A stretch of 64,000 nucleotides of DNA from JBOGNO01 sp050747245 (GCA_050747245.1 JBOGNO010000005.1:62001-126000), one strand, 5' to 3'; shown: positions 25,889 through 34,863, counted from the first letter of the stretch. Made by a program: numbers and translations. Notes: a model not told the origin generated them from the letters alone.

Positions 25889-26326
25889 TTGGGGCTGTTC
25901 GATTCGAGCGAGGAGCATCCGCCGCACAAGGTTCGCCGCTACGTCATCACCGCCCTGGCGCTTCTCGTGCTCGCGCTCATCGCTGTCCGGTGGTTCACAC
26001 GCTATCGCACCGAGCAGCAGACCATCGAGCGATTCATGAACGCCCTCGTCGCCGGGCAGGCCGAGCAGGCCTATCACATCTGGAAACCCACTTCGGGCTA
26101 TGCCTACGAGGATTTCATGCACGATTGGGGACCCTCAGGCGGGTACGGCCCGGTGAGAAGCTTTCGCATCGAAGACACCCAGCGCAGGGGTTCGTGTGTC
26201 GTGATTACCGTGGATGTGAGTCCGGACCAGCCGTTCCCCGATGATAACGACGGAGCAAAGCAGAACAAAATTCAGCAGGTGCAAATCTGTGTTCTGGGGG
26301 ATCAAACGATGAGCTTCGCGCCCTAG
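25889..26326 (+). CDS. small membrane-anchored protein at end of efflux operon
   Basis: A 145-residue protein with a TTG start preceded by AAGGAG at good spacing. Residues about 20-40 form one membrane helix (ITALALLVLALIAVRWF); the rest is periplasmic and begins with a polar helix (QQTIERFMNALVAGQAEQAYHIW), a pattern seen in NTF2-like or DUF4878-like domains. It follows the permease by 11 bases. Function unknown. Confidence 0.6.
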   Translation: MGLFDSSEEHPPHKVRRYVITALALLVLALIAVRWFTRYRTEQQTIERFMNALVAGQAEQAYHIWKPTSGYAYEDFMHDWGPSGGYGPVRSFRIEDTQRRGSCVVITVDVSPDQPFPDDNDGAKQNKIQQVQICVLGDQTMSFAP

Positions 26327-26336
26327 CGCTGCGCGC

Positions 26337-27416
26337 TCATCCTCTCGCGCCCGCCGCCATCGCCTTTACGTTTGCCTCTCCCAGCGCGCCGAGCAGTTCT
26401 TGAGGCGAAACGGTTGCCGTCCCCAATTTTCCCACCACGATTCCCGCCGCGACGTTTGCCAGGATCGCTACCTCTTTCATAGAAGCCCCGGCCGCAGAAG
26501 CAAGCGCCAGCGTCGCCAGCACCGTGTCGCCCGCTCCGGTGAGATCGAACACCTGCCGGCCCAATGCGCCGCGGTGAGGTCCCGGCGCACCCAATTTTCC
26601 GTAGGGTATCTCCCGGCTCGTCGCCCCCACATGAAACCCTTTGGGAGCATCGTGCTCGAAAACATTCATCCCTTCCTCCCCGCGCGTAATCACCACAGCC
26701 GGACATCCGAAATGTGCCAGCAGCGCTCTACCCGCTTCGCCCACCGACTCCTCATCGTCTAGCGCTCGCGTCACCAGGAATCCTGCCTCGCCGCGGTTGC
26801 AAACGATAGCCGTCGCTCCCGGATACGTCGGCAGCCGCGACCATTTCGGCTTTACGAACGCCGGAACTCCAAGCTTCTTACAAACGCCCAGCACGCGTCC
26901 CGCGAATTCATCCGTCACGGCGCCCTTGTCGTAGTCGGAAATTACCAGCGCATCCGCTTGGCGCAGCCCCGCGAGCACCCGCCGGATGAGAATCTCTTCA
27001 ATTTCCTTCGCAACTGACGCTCGGCTCTCGCGATCTACGCGGACCACATGCTGATGCCGCGCCATGATGCGCGTTTTCACCGTCGTCGGCCTAGTACGGT
27101 CCGTCACCAGCCCCTTATCGGAGAGTCCGAGCGCCCTCGCGCACGCTCGCAACGATTCAGCTGCCTCATCCTCTCCCGTCACGCCGAACGCTTGCACTTT
27201 GGCGCCCAGCGCCACGAGGTTTGCCGCCACGTTTCCCGCTCCGCCCGGGCAGCTCGTCTCATTCGTGAAATCCACCACCGGCACGGCCGCTTCCGGAGAT
27301 AGCTTCGTCGCAGTTCCCCACACATAGCGGTCCAGCATCCAGTCGCCCGCGACCGCCAGGCGCTTCCCGCGGAAGGATTTCACCAGCCGCATCATCCGTG
27401 CTTCGGAAATCTTCAT
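26337..27416 (-). CDS. hldA: heptose-7-phosphate kinase (PfkB family, HldE N-terminal type)
   Basis: A 359-residue PfkB-family kinase matching the kinase half of HldE (RfaE1), which phosphorylates D-glycero-beta-D-manno-heptose 7-phosphate at C1 for lipopolysaccharide core synthesis. Opening LAVAGDWMLDRYVWGTATKLSPEA is characteristic, as are CPGGAGNVAANL and the catalytic loop DLTGAGDTVLATLALA. The nucleotidyltransferase half of HldE is absent, so that step would be a separate gene elsewhere. It overlaps the upstream heptosyltransferase gene by ATGA. Confidence 0.88.
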   Translation of the reverse strand: MKISEARMMRLVKSFRGKRLAVAGDWMLDRYVWGTATKLSPEAAVPVVDFTNETSCPGGAGNVAANLVALGAKVQAFGVTGEDEAAESLRACARALGLSDKGLVTDRTRPTTVKTRIMARHQHVVRVDRESRASVAKEIEEILIRRVLAGLRQADALVISDYDKGAVTDEFAGRVLGVCKKLGVPAFVKPKWSRLPTYPGATAIVCNRGEAGFLVTRALDDEESVGEAGRALLAHFGCPAVVITRGEEGMNVFEHDAPKGFHVGATSREIPYGKLGAPGPHRGALGRQVFDLTGAGDTVLATLALASAAGASMKEVAILANVAAGIVVGKLGTATVSPQELLGALGEANVKAMAAGARG

Positions 27417-28483
27417 TTCCTCTGCTCCCTCGCCACTTCCGCCATCACTTCATCGCACGCACGGCACACCTGCTCTACTGCAATCGAGAGTATGCACTGC
27501 GGGGCATCGAACGCGTAGCACCGATCGCCCGGACAGGGATTGCACGCAAACTCATTCTGCACCACGCGGTGCCTCACGCCCCACGGCCGCCACTGCACCG
27601 AGTTGCTCGAGCCGAAAATCACCACCGCCGGCACGCCCGCTGCCGCCGCCACGTGCGCCGGGCCCGCATCATTTCCGAGGAAAAGCCGCGCGCCCGCGAC
27701 GAGCGCAATCAGTTCGCGCAATTCCAGCGACTCGAGCACCGCGAATTCCTTCGCCACGCGCTCCTGCACCGCGTCGCGAATCTCTTCTTCTCCAGGCCCA
27801 AGGCAGAATACCGGCGCAAGATTGTGCCGCGCGAGCACGTGCTTCGCCGCCGCCGAGAATTCTTCCGTCGCCCAGCGCTTCGTAAACGTGCTGGCGCCCG
27901 GAAAAATGACGGCATAGTTCGCGCCCCGCGGAATTCCCCGCCCCGCGAGCCTGCTTGCCACGGCCTCCAGTGCGTCGGGCTGCGGAAAAACTTCCGCGCA
28001 CGGAATCGGCTGCCGGGGCAAGCCCGCCCAATAAAACTGCGCCATGCGGTGCTCCACGGCGTGAATCGCGCCGTGGCCGTAAATTTCCTGCGGCTCGAGC
28101 GCGCGGTAATTGTAAAGCCGCGCAAACTGCTTCGTCCGCCAGCCCACGCGCACGGGTGCGCCCGTCGCCCACGTCAGCAGCGCGCTGCGCGGCCCGGCGT
28201 GCTGGTTGAATACCGCTGCAAATTTTCTTCGCCTCAGCAACCGCGCCGTCGCCGCCATCCCGCGAAACTCGATCACCTCGGCGACCGCGGGATTTCCTTC
28301 GAGCACCGCGGCGAATGCCGACTCCACGAGCACGTTCAGCCGTAGATCCGGCCTCCACGCATGCAGTGCTGCAATCGCCGGCGTTTCGAGCACGATATCT
28401 CCCAGCGAACGCAGCCGCACAATCAGGATTTCCGCGCCTGCGGGAAGTCCGGGCAGAAGGGATGATGGATCACTCCGGCTCAA
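27413..28483 (-). CDS. glycosyltransferase family 9 (heptosyltransferase)
   Basis: A 356-residue GT9 enzyme that probably adds heptose to the lipopolysaccharide inner core from ADP-heptose. The GT9 patterns are IVRLRSLGDIVLETPAIAAL at the N terminus and FLGNDAGPAHVAAAAGVPAVVIFG in the C-terminal nucleotide-binding half. Near the C terminus are C-x2-C-x3-C clusters (CNPCPGDRC), an unusual addition. Start overlaps the end of the Trm112-like gene by 14 bases and its stop overlaps the kinase start. Confidence 0.88.
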   Translation of the reverse strand: MSRSDPSSLLPGLPAGAEILIVRLRSLGDIVLETPAIAALHAWRPDLRLNVLVESAFAAVLEGNPAVAEVIEFRGMAATARLLRRRKFAAVFNQHAGPRSALLTWATGAPVRVGWRTKQFARLYNYRALEPQEIYGHGAIHAVEHRMAQFYWAGLPRQPIPCAEVFPQPDALEAVASRLAGRGIPRGANYAVIFPGASTFTKRWATEEFSAAAKHVLARHNLAPVFCLGPGEEEIRDAVQERVAKEFAVLESLELRELIALVAGARLFLGNDAGPAHVAAAAGVPAVVIFGSSNSVQWRPWGVRHRVVQNEFACNPCPGDRCYAFDAPQCILSIAVEQVCRACDEVMAEVAREQRK

Positions 28484-28643
28484 TGCGCGCTTCGTCCACG
28501 AGCATCACCGGGATATCGTCCCGGATGGCATACACGCGCCGGCACGTCGCGCACTTCAGGCCCTGCTGGTCGGCCGTGAGTTTGACGGGCGTCTTGCAAA
28601 GAGGACAAACCAGTATTTCCAGAAGCTCTTGCGATACAGCCAT
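28470..28643 (-). CDS. Trm112-family small zinc-binding protein (UPF0434-like)
   Basis: A 57-residue protein with the Trm112 pattern LLEILVCPLCKTPV and LKCATCRRVYAIRDDIPVML, i.e. two C-x2-C pairs binding zinc. Family members bind and stabilise methyltransferases in eukaryotes; bacterial ones are often next to lipopolysaccharide genes (YcaR type), as here. The start at 28643 follows GGAGG; a longer frame to 28703 has no ribosome site. Confidence 0.85.
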   Translation of the reverse strand: MAVSQELLEILVCPLCKTPVKLTADQQGLKCATCRRVYAIRDDIPVMLVDEARIEPE

Positions 28644-28789
28644 GATTGCTTCCTCCGCGAAAACTCTAGCAGACGCCCCTCCCCCATTCAACCCCGTGCC
28701 CATATGAGCTCTGAACTATTTCTGCTGCCCGCCATCGCCGTCGCAAGAGTAGGTCGTATGACATTTCTTGGGAGTTTTCTCATCTTCCC

Positions 28790-29320
28790 TCAGCCAAATC
28801 GAAGCGCCAGCACAAGCAGCAGATTGATTACAAACAAAACATGAAAGCAAACGTGCAGGAGGTTTGGCCGCGGATTGTCACTTCGCGGCGGAAGCACCTG
28901 CTTAGTCCCCGCATACATTTTCGCGAACTCTCGCTTTTTCTCTTCGCCCGCGCCGAAAAAGTACGGTACGTACCACATCCAGATCGCCGATGCCATCGTC
29001 ACCGAGCAGTACACCACCCAATAGTCCAGCACGAATCCCGGCTTCGGCCGGTTCCAATAATAAATTGCGAATCCTGCTGCCACGCCGGGGAAAATTGAGT
29101 TGACCAGCGTTACCAGCCACAATTTGCGGCGCCCTACAACCGCGCGAACTTGTGAGGAGTTGGTCCAGCCGGGAACTTCCACCAAATCATGCAGCGCCAC
29201 CACCACAAACTGCACGGTGATGAGGTATGTGAAGAGCGTTTGAATCCTGCTGCCCGTATGCATGGCCAGTGGATTCTGCCACAAGTGCGCGAGAAGTGGT
29301 CGCTTGGCGGGCCAATTCAC
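28790..29320 (-). CDS. integral membrane protein of unknown function
   Basis: A 176-residue protein with four hydrophobic helices (about residues 26-46, 66-90, 95-118 and 152-173) and a charged cytoplasmic loop. The sequence has conserved-looking tryptophans and histidines (VALHDLVEVPGW) but no catalytic motif. Family not recognised. Its start lies about 100 bases after the GH57 gene stop, on the same strand. Confidence 0.55.
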   Translation of the reverse strand: MNWPAKRPLLAHLWQNPLAMHTGSRIQTLFTYLITVQFVVVALHDLVEVPGWTNSSQVRAVVGRRKLWLVTLVNSIFPGVAAGFAIYYWNRPKPGFVLDYWVVYCSVTMASAIWMWYVPYFFGAGEEKKREFAKMYAGTKQVLPPRSDNPRPNLLHVCFHVLFVINLLLVLALRFG

Positions 29321-29416
29321 CTGCTCTGAGCGACGGGGCTGCCTCCCTGCATGGACTTGCGGATTTCACGCAGAGGTAGCCGGATCGGCAAAGGGAAGTT
29401 CCGTCCTCGTGTAAGC

Positions 29417-31549
29417 CTACGGCAACGCCTGCACGCGCAAAACAAGCCGGCCCTTGCACGGTTTGCCTGAAGAAATTTCCGCCGGCCACACTGCCAGAAT
29501 TTGCGAGCCCTGGTACACGCGCTCAAAACCCTCTTCCGATTCCGAAATCGTTTCGATCGGCGCAATCCAGAAACTCTCCGCGTCCGGCGCTTCCAGCGTC
29601 ACCGCAATTTTCTGCCATTCATCCACGATCCGCAGGTGGGAAGCCGGCGTAGCAGCCGACCATCGCAGCGCGTGCCTCTTCCCGCCTGCTTCGAAATAGC
29701 GGTCGGCCGCTTCTGGCGCCAGCAGATTGATCACCGTCTCCATCCCAATCTTCGCCTGCCGGGTTCCTGCCGCGCTGGTGGTGACCGCAAAATCGCATTG
29801 GACGTCGAACCCGTTTCTCCGCTCCGCAAACGTGAACGTTTTTTCCGCGCGCAGCGCCCCCTGGAGCGCCGCGGCATTCGAATCCGCCAGCCTTACGCGC
29901 ACTCGCTTTGCTCGCGCATCTACGGCTTCATAATCTCCGCCGGCCAGAAGTGCGTCTTCTTCGAGGCGCAGCATCTCGTAGTCCTGTTGTGTTTTTGCCG
30001 CGTCGAAGACCAGCAGCCGAAAGGCGTGCCGCTGCCAGCGGTCATAGCGCAGGAATCGTTCCAGGTTGGCTTCCTTTGCCACCACCTGGTCATGTATGGA
30101 AACGGCTCCCGCGTCGCCGCTCCCCAGCACCGTGGCGCGGTGCACTTTGTCGTGATAGGTCTCCTTGCGCCGCATCAGTGAGTTCACCAGCGCCACCGAG
30201 TTTTTCCGCATATCCAGCGCGGCAATCGTTCCGCCATCCGCCGTCGAAATCAGCGCTGCGTACTCTTTCGCCGTGACGTAGATTTCCTCTCGCCCGTCCG
30301 CGTCGTAATCCCCTCTTTCGATTTCTCCTTCTTTTCCTCCTGGCCCGCTTGCCGCATCCGCGATCGTCTCCGCTCCAATCGCCGACCTCCAGAGTGCCGT
30401 GCGCAGGTGCGGCGAATAGAGCCCGCCGAAAATCCCGTGCCAGAAGGCGTCGTTGCACTGCGCTCGCAGCAGCAGGCGCTGCGCTGCCTCCTTCTTCGCC
30501 TCGAATCCTCTCGCGCCCCGCTTCGAGTTCGCGAGGCGCCTCACCTTCGCCGACACGTGCAGCATTTTCTTGTGCAGCAGATTTGATTCCGTGTATTTCG
30601 CGAAAAAATTCCGCCAGATCCCGCCGTGAAGAAACTGCATCACGTCGCCGCGCGCCGCGAATTCGCCGAGCAGGCCCTCGAACCGTTTCCGGCTCTCCGT
30701 CGGCAGCGCCCATTCCGTCATTTCCAGGTACGAAGTCGTCGGCAAGTACGCCCGCCCCAGCGGGTGCCGCGCGGCAAGCGCCTTTCCGGGCGTGGTCGTC
30801 TCCAGCCACTCCGCGTTCGCCTCGATGGCGATAAAAAATCGTTCCAGCCATTTGTCCACGTAGCAATGTTGGTACGATTTCGGCCACACTCCGAATTTCT
30901 CGCAGTCATCGCCCATCGCCGCGAATCCATCTGGATGTGCCTGCGAAGCCGCGCGCAGGAATTCAATGGTCTCTTCCGGATTGCGATACGGAATCAGGTA
31001 GCGCAGCGCTTTCAGCCCGGGAATGACCTCCACCGTTTCGCCCTGATCTTCCGCCAAGTACGATCCGTAGAGCTGCTGCGGCTCAAACCCCGCTCCGAGG
31101 AAGTGGTTGTCGTCCGTCAGCGTGTATTTCACTCCCGCGCGCGCCAGCGTCGAAGCTAGCTCCGGCTCCCACACGCGTTCCGTCAGCCAAGCGCCCTGCG
31201 GCCTTTGCCCAAAATGTTTTTCGATGTAATCCGCGAGTCGATGGATTTGTTCCGTGCGGTCCTCGGGCGGGAGCGAAATCAGGATCGGCTCGTAGAACCC
31301 TCCACCCGCGATTTCCACTTGTTCACGCTTCACCAGTTCCCGTACCTGCTTGAAATATTCCGGATGCGCGCGCTCGATCCATTCGAGCAGCACTCCCGAA
31401 TAGTGCATTCCCACGCGGATCGCCGGATGCTTCTCAAGAAGCCCCACGAATGGAAGGTACGACTGCTGGTAAGCGCGCTCAAACACGTCTTCGAAATTCC
31501 CCACCGGTTGGTGAGCGTGGATGAGCAGTACGAGATGAAATTTGGGCAC
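29417..31549 (-). CDS. glycoside hydrolase family 57 (alpha-amylase/4-alpha-glucanotransferase)
   Basis: A 710-residue enzyme acting on alpha-1,4-glucans. GH57 motifs are FHLVLLIHAHQPVGNF at the start, GGGFYEP, the nucleophile motif WLTERVWEPE, TDDNHFLGAGF and the acid/base motif GDDCEKFGVWP. The C-terminal 400 residues match the DUF1925/DUF1926 beta domains of 4-alpha-glucanotransferases. GTG at 31549 chosen as start because KFHLV follows directly and GGGG lies upstream; an ATG at 31579 has no ribosome site. No secretion signal, so glycogen metabolism in the cytoplasm is likely. Confidence 0.9.
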   Translation of the reverse strand: MPKFHLVLLIHAHQPVGNFEDVFERAYQQSYLPFVGLLEKHPAIRVGMHYSGVLLEWIERAHPEYFKQVRELVKREQVEIAGGGFYEPILISLPPEDRTEQIHRLADYIEKHFGQRPQGAWLTERVWEPELASTLARAGVKYTLTDDNHFLGAGFEPQQLYGSYLAEDQGETVEVIPGLKALRYLIPYRNPEETIEFLRAASQAHPDGFAAMGDDCEKFGVWPKSYQHCYVDKWLERFFIAIEANAEWLETTTPGKALAARHPLGRAYLPTTSYLEMTEWALPTESRKRFEGLLGEFAARGDVMQFLHGGIWRNFFAKYTESNLLHKKMLHVSAKVRRLANSKRGARGFEAKKEAAQRLLLRAQCNDAFWHGIFGGLYSPHLRTALWRSAIGAETIADAASGPGGKEGEIERGDYDADGREEIYVTAKEYAALISTADGGTIAALDMRKNSVALVNSLMRRKETYHDKVHRATVLGSGDAGAVSIHDQVVAKEANLERFLRYDRWQRHAFRLLVFDAAKTQQDYEMLRLEEDALLAGGDYEAVDARAKRVRVRLADSNAAALQGALRAEKTFTFAERRNGFDVQCDFAVTTSAAGTRQAKIGMETVINLLAPEAADRYFEAGGKRHALRWSAATPASHLRIVDEWQKIAVTLEAPDAESFWIAPIETISESEEGFERVYQGSQILAVWPAEISSGKPCKGRLVLRVQALP

Positions 31550-31625
31550 GGGCCGGCCCCCCAGTCGAGGCAGCAGCATACCGCCGCACAGCCTTGCGCG
31601 CCAAAATTTTTACTGCTCGCGCGGC

Positions 31626-32276
31626 CTAGGCGATGATTTCCGTCCGCGTCGCCGCTGCTCCCGCGTAAACCTCCAGCCGCTTCGCAAATTTCCCCAGCGC
31701 CTCGCGCAACGCCGCCTCGCTCGTCCGCTGTGGCGCAAAGATCACGCTCAAAATGTCCCGCGCTTTATCCGTCACCATGCTGCGCGTCGAATCGCTGATG
31801 GGGCTCCCGAACGCTCCCGCCACATCCGCCAGCACGGGGCGCCCCTCAAGGTGCCAGGTCTGTTTCCCGATTCCCTGGTACGTTTCGCCCGCCGCGCCGG
31901 CCCGTAGAGTCACCGGCGGCGTAATCGCCCCGCGGTCGTACGTGCCGTACGGCCAGCCCGTTTCGATGGATCCCAAATTCGAAGCGTCCACCACATTCGA
32001 AATCCGGTAGAGACCCTTCCCCTGCGCCACACGCCGCAGCAGCGCTTCCCCCGAAGGGCGGTATCGCGCCGGGTCCACTTCCCACGCGCGAAACATCGCC
32101 CGGACATCTCGGATGGCTTCCAGTTCCATCACTTGTTCCACGCTGATTTCCTTCCGCCGCCGTTCGCAGTATTCCGCCATCTCCCGAGCCAGTTCCGCCG
32201 TCGCGGCCTCTACCTTCACGGCGTCCGCTTCAAGCACTCCCAGTTTCACTCCCGGAAGCTCTACGCGAATTTCCAT
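31626..32276 (-). CDS. B3/4 domain protein (PheRS beta-like editing domain)
   Basis: A 216-residue stand-alone B3/4 domain, related to the editing domain of phenylalanyl-tRNA synthetase beta. Typical patterns are VRAMFRAWEVDPARYRPSGEALLRR and NVVDASNLGSIETGWPYGTYD. Stand-alone members may edit mischarged tRNA or amino acids, but roles are mostly unproven. It starts 43 bases from the divergent DUF309 gene. Confidence 0.8.
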   Translation of the reverse strand: MEIRVELPGVKLGVLEADAVKVEAATAELAREMAEYCERRRKEISVEQVMELEAIRDVRAMFRAWEVDPARYRPSGEALLRRVAQGKGLYRISNVVDASNLGSIETGWPYGTYDRGAITPPVTLRAGAAGETYQGIGKQTWHLEGRPVLADVAGAFGSPISDSTRSMVTDKARDILSVIFAPQRTSEAALREALGKFAKRLEVYAGAAATRTEIIA

Positions 32277-32319
32277 CGCTCCCTCGCAATCCTTGTCAGT
32301 TTGCTATGATTTCGTTCTC

Positions 32320-32712
32320 GTGGAAAGAGAATCGCCCGCGCTCCACTCGCACCTGGACGAAGAAGAAAAGTTCGCGCGCGGAATCGCGCAGTTCAACTCG
32401 CGGAAATTTTTCGAGGCTCACGAAACCTGGGAAGAAATCTGGCTTGTCGCGCCGCCCGAAGAAAAACTCTTTCTCCAGGGACTGATTCAAGTCTCCGCGG
32501 CGTTTCATCATTACCGCCGCAAGAACTGGAATGGCGCGCGCTCACTCCTCGCCGCGGGGTTGCAAAAACTCGCAGCGTTTCCCGCTGTCCACCGGGAAGT
32601 GGATCTGCAATCTTTTCGCGACGCCGCGGAAAATTGGTCGCGATCCCTCGCTGCCGACGCGGATCCCGGAGAAGACGAACTTCCGCAGATCACCCGCGCC
32701 TCGCGCGCCTGA
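32320..32712 (+). CDS. DUF309 domain protein
   Basis: A 130-residue helical protein with the DUF309 signature FNSRKFFEAHETWEEIWL and LFLQGLIQVSAAFHHYRR. The fold is a helical bundle of unknown biochemical role. GTG at 32320 chosen, as translation further upstream would run through the divergent B3/4 gene region without a family-like sequence. It is followed convergently by the cupredoxin gene. Confidence 0.82.
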   Translation: MERESPALHSHLDEEEKFARGIAQFNSRKFFEAHETWEEIWLVAPPEEKLFLQGLIQVSAAFHHYRRKNWNGARSLLAAGLQKLAAFPAVHREVDLQSFRDAAENWSRSLAADADPGEDELPQITRASRA

Positions 32713-32718
32713 CGCGCC

Positions 32719-33156
32719 TCACGGATCTACGATTAGCTGCCCTTTCATGCTTCCGTGTTCCAGCCCGCAGTGCACGCAGCACTTGAACGAGTAAGTTCCC
32801 GGGGTATTGGCCGTGAATTCGACTGTCACCTGCTGGCCCTGCTCCAGCCGGTAGCAATCGTTTGGCGCCGGCGAAGTGAGCACCAGCCCGGGCGCCGCGC
32901 TCTTCGGAGCCCCGTCCGGAGTCGTCGAAAGTTTGAATCCGTGCACGCGGTCCGTCGCCGTTATCTTGAGCTGCACTTTTGTGCCCGCCTTCACATGCAC
33001 GGGAGACGGACTATACTCATATTTCTTCGCGGTCATCTCGATGACTTGCGGGCTTTGATCTTGCGCCCGCGTCACGCGCGCCTCAAACGAAGGCCACGCG
33101 CACGCGAGAACCATCACCGCTGTCGTCAGCATGGAAATTCGCACTCCGCTTCTCAC
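32719..33156 (-). CDS. exported cupredoxin with a CuA-type ligand set
   Basis: A 145-residue exported protein (signal peptide about residues 1-32) with a single cupredoxin domain. The C-terminal loop reads C126-x3-C130-x3-H134-x2-M137, with His72 in DRVHGF upstream. That is the binuclear CuA ligand set of cytochrome oxidase subunit II and N2O reductase rather than the type-1 blue copper set (one Cys). A further Cys127 is adjacent. No membrane anchor or oxidase subunits are nearby, so it may be a soluble electron carrier or copper carrier. Confidence 0.78.
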   Translation of the reverse strand: MRSGVRISMLTTAVMVLACAWPSFEARVTRAQDQSPQVIEMTAKKYEYSPSPVHVKAGTKVQLKITATDRVHGFKLSTTPDGAPKSAAPGLVLTSPAPNDCYRLEQGQQVTVEFTANTPGTYSFKCCVHCGLEHGSMKGQLIVDP

Positions 33157-33313
33157 TGTCTTCCCTCCTCTATTTTATTTTTGCCCTGCCCCAATCTTCA
33201 CCCTAAGATGCGCCGTCCGCCTCGCTGGATGCAATCCCTTTCCCGCGCCTCTTTTCCCCCGCCTTTCTCTCTGTCCGCGCGTCTCTCTAGTGAGCAACTT
33301 CCTCTTTGCATCC

Positions 33314-33347
33314 ACAAAAAAAGCGGCAAGCCATATCGCCTGCCGCC
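33314..33347 (-). terminator. rho-independent terminator after the ferredoxin gene
   Basis: On the minus strand, the stem GCGGCA/TGCCGC (extended by GC pairs, loop about 6 bases) is followed by a run of seven T. It lies about 30 bases after the ferredoxin stop. Confidence 0.75.
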
Positions 33348-33373
33348 TTCCCTGTTACGAGTTCCTCCGAAGC

Positions 33374-33643
33374 TTATGCCTGCTTGGACTTGTACCAGTC
33401 CGCGTTAACCGGCGTAAAACTCGCCCACTTCTCCGGCAAATCCTCTAGCGCGAAGATGGCCGTCACCGGGCATACCGGAACGCACGCCCCGCAATCAATG
33501 CACTCGTCCGGATGGATGTACAGTTGCTTTTCCGCCTCAAATGTTGGCTCATCCTTCCGCGGGTGGATGCAGTCCACCGGGCAAACGTCCACGCATGCAG
33601 TGTCCTTCGTGCCGATGCACGGCTCTGCAATGACATAGGCCAT
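33374..33643 (-). CDS. fdxA: FdxA-like ferredoxin
   Basis: An 89-residue ferredoxin. The first cluster motif is CIGTKDTACVDVCPVDCI, with the wide spacing of FdxA-type ferredoxins, and the second is CIDCGACVPVCP, giving ligands for a 3Fe-4S or 4Fe-4S plus a 4Fe-4S cluster. The C-terminal extension is also typical. A cytoplasmic electron carrier. Single gene with its own terminator. Confidence 0.9.
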   Translation of the reverse strand: MAYVIAEPCIGTKDTACVDVCPVDCIHPRKDEPTFEAEKQLYIHPDECIDCGACVPVCPVTAIFALEDLPEKWASFTPVNADWYKSKQA

Positions 33644-33904
33644 GTAACTTTCTCCTCCGAATAGCTACTACTAGGACTTTACCGCCCCGCGCGCTCCCCA
33701 CGCAAACGAAATTTTATATCACCCTCCCCCGCCCCCTTCCAACCATCTGCTGGACCTTCTAGATGGAAAGCTCGCAGCAGAGCCGCCAAAAAAATCTCCC
33801 ACTAGAACCAGACTTTTTGCTACTATGGGTTCAGTTAATCCTCGGCATATTAATCAAACGGCGAATTGTCCTGTTTTTTGAGAAGGTGAGTATTGGAGGC
33901 CGGC

Positions 33905-34369
33905 ATGCCCGCCAGAAAGCTCGTGCCATTGCTCGTTATTTGTTCCTTAGTTTTCGTGCTCGCATTCACTTCATTAGCCCAGCAAGCGAGCAACACTTCT
34001 GGAGCAAGCTTCAAAAAGAAGGTTGAACGCGGCGCCAGGGTCTACGTGGCGCCGATGGAGGGTGGCTTCGACACTTCTCTCATTGCCGCCATTGTCAAAA
34101 AAAAGGTGCCTCTCACGGTGGTAACCGACAGGACCAAGGCAGACTACGAGATCTCTGGAATTTCGGAGTCAGACAAAGCAGGCTGGGCGAAGATGTTCTT
34201 CTTGGGTTCCGACGCCTCGCGAGAACAAGCAAGCATCAAAATCGTAGATCTGAAATCTGGGGACGTGGTTTTCGCCTACAACGTCCATAAAGATAACTCC
34301 GCTCGGGGGCGACAGAGCGCGGCGGAGGCCTGTGCGAAGCACTTGAAGGAGAACATCGAAGGCAACTAA
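33905..34369 (+). CDS. small secreted protein, paralogue 1 of a tandem pair
   Basis: A 154-residue protein with a signal peptide (about residues 1-27, ending SLAQQ). The mature part has the pattern V-Y-V-x-P-M-x-GGF, then A-x2-KKKVPL-x-VV-x2-K-ADY-x-I-G-S, then a strand D-x-KSGDVVFAY, then ends in AAEACAKHLKENI. The pattern recalls outer-membrane-associated domains that bind or compare small ligands, but the family is not named here. GGAGG 6 bases upstream of the ATG at 33905. It is 40-50% like the next gene by eye. Confidence 0.65.
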   Translation: MPARKLVPLLVICSLVFVLAFTSLAQQASNTSGASFKKKVERGARVYVAPMEGGFDTSLIAAIVKKKVPLTVVTDRTKADYEISGISESDKAGWAKMFFLGSDASREQASIKIVDLKSGDVVFAYNVHKDNSARGRQSAAEACAKHLKENIEGN

Positions 34370-34428
34370 GAGCGAGACCGCGCCCTGCAATGGCAGCGCC
34401 AACATAACAACAATCCTCGGAGGCCGTC

Positions 34429-34863
34429 ATGTCGCAAAAAAGACGATGCGTTTTCGGCACACTTTTGATAGCGCTATTCTGCGCTTTCGTTCCCGCGTGG
34501 AGCCAACAAACCAAATCGATCCCTGCCGGATCAAAAGTGTTTATCGAACCCATGGGCGGGTTCGAGACCTACTTGGCAGCGGCCTTCACTAAGAAGAAAG
34601 TGCCTCTGCAGGTCGTTCAGGATAAGGCCCAGGCGGATTTCGTGATCACTGGGCACTCAGAAAGCGTAAAGGCAAGTACCGCGAAGAAAGCTATCATGTG
34701 GAATTGGCATTCCGACGAAGACGCAACAATCAACGTCGCAGACGCCAAGACAGGTGAGATCGCTTTTGCGTACGAGGCCCACAAGCAAAGCTCCGCCCAC
34801 GGACAGCAAAGCTCCGCAGAAGCTTGCGCCAAACACCTGAAGGACTACATCGAGAAAAAATAG
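34429..34863 (+). CDS. small secreted protein, paralogue 2 of a tandem pair
   Basis: A 144-residue paralogue of the protein at 33905-34369, with signal peptide (about residues 1-26) and the same order of motifs: PMGGFETYLAAAFTKKKVPL, ADFVITG, DAKTGEIAFAYEAHK, SSAEACAKHLKDYIEKK. GGAGG precedes the ATG. Only 59 bases separate the two genes. Tandem duplication is evident; function unknown. Confidence 0.65.
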   Translation: MSQKRRCVFGTLLIALFCAFVPAWSQQTKSIPAGSKVFIEPMGGFETYLAAAFTKKKVPLQVVQDKAQADFVITGHSESVKASTAKKAIMWNWHSDEDATINVADAKTGEIAFAYEAHKQSSAHGQQSSAEACAKHLKDYIEKK

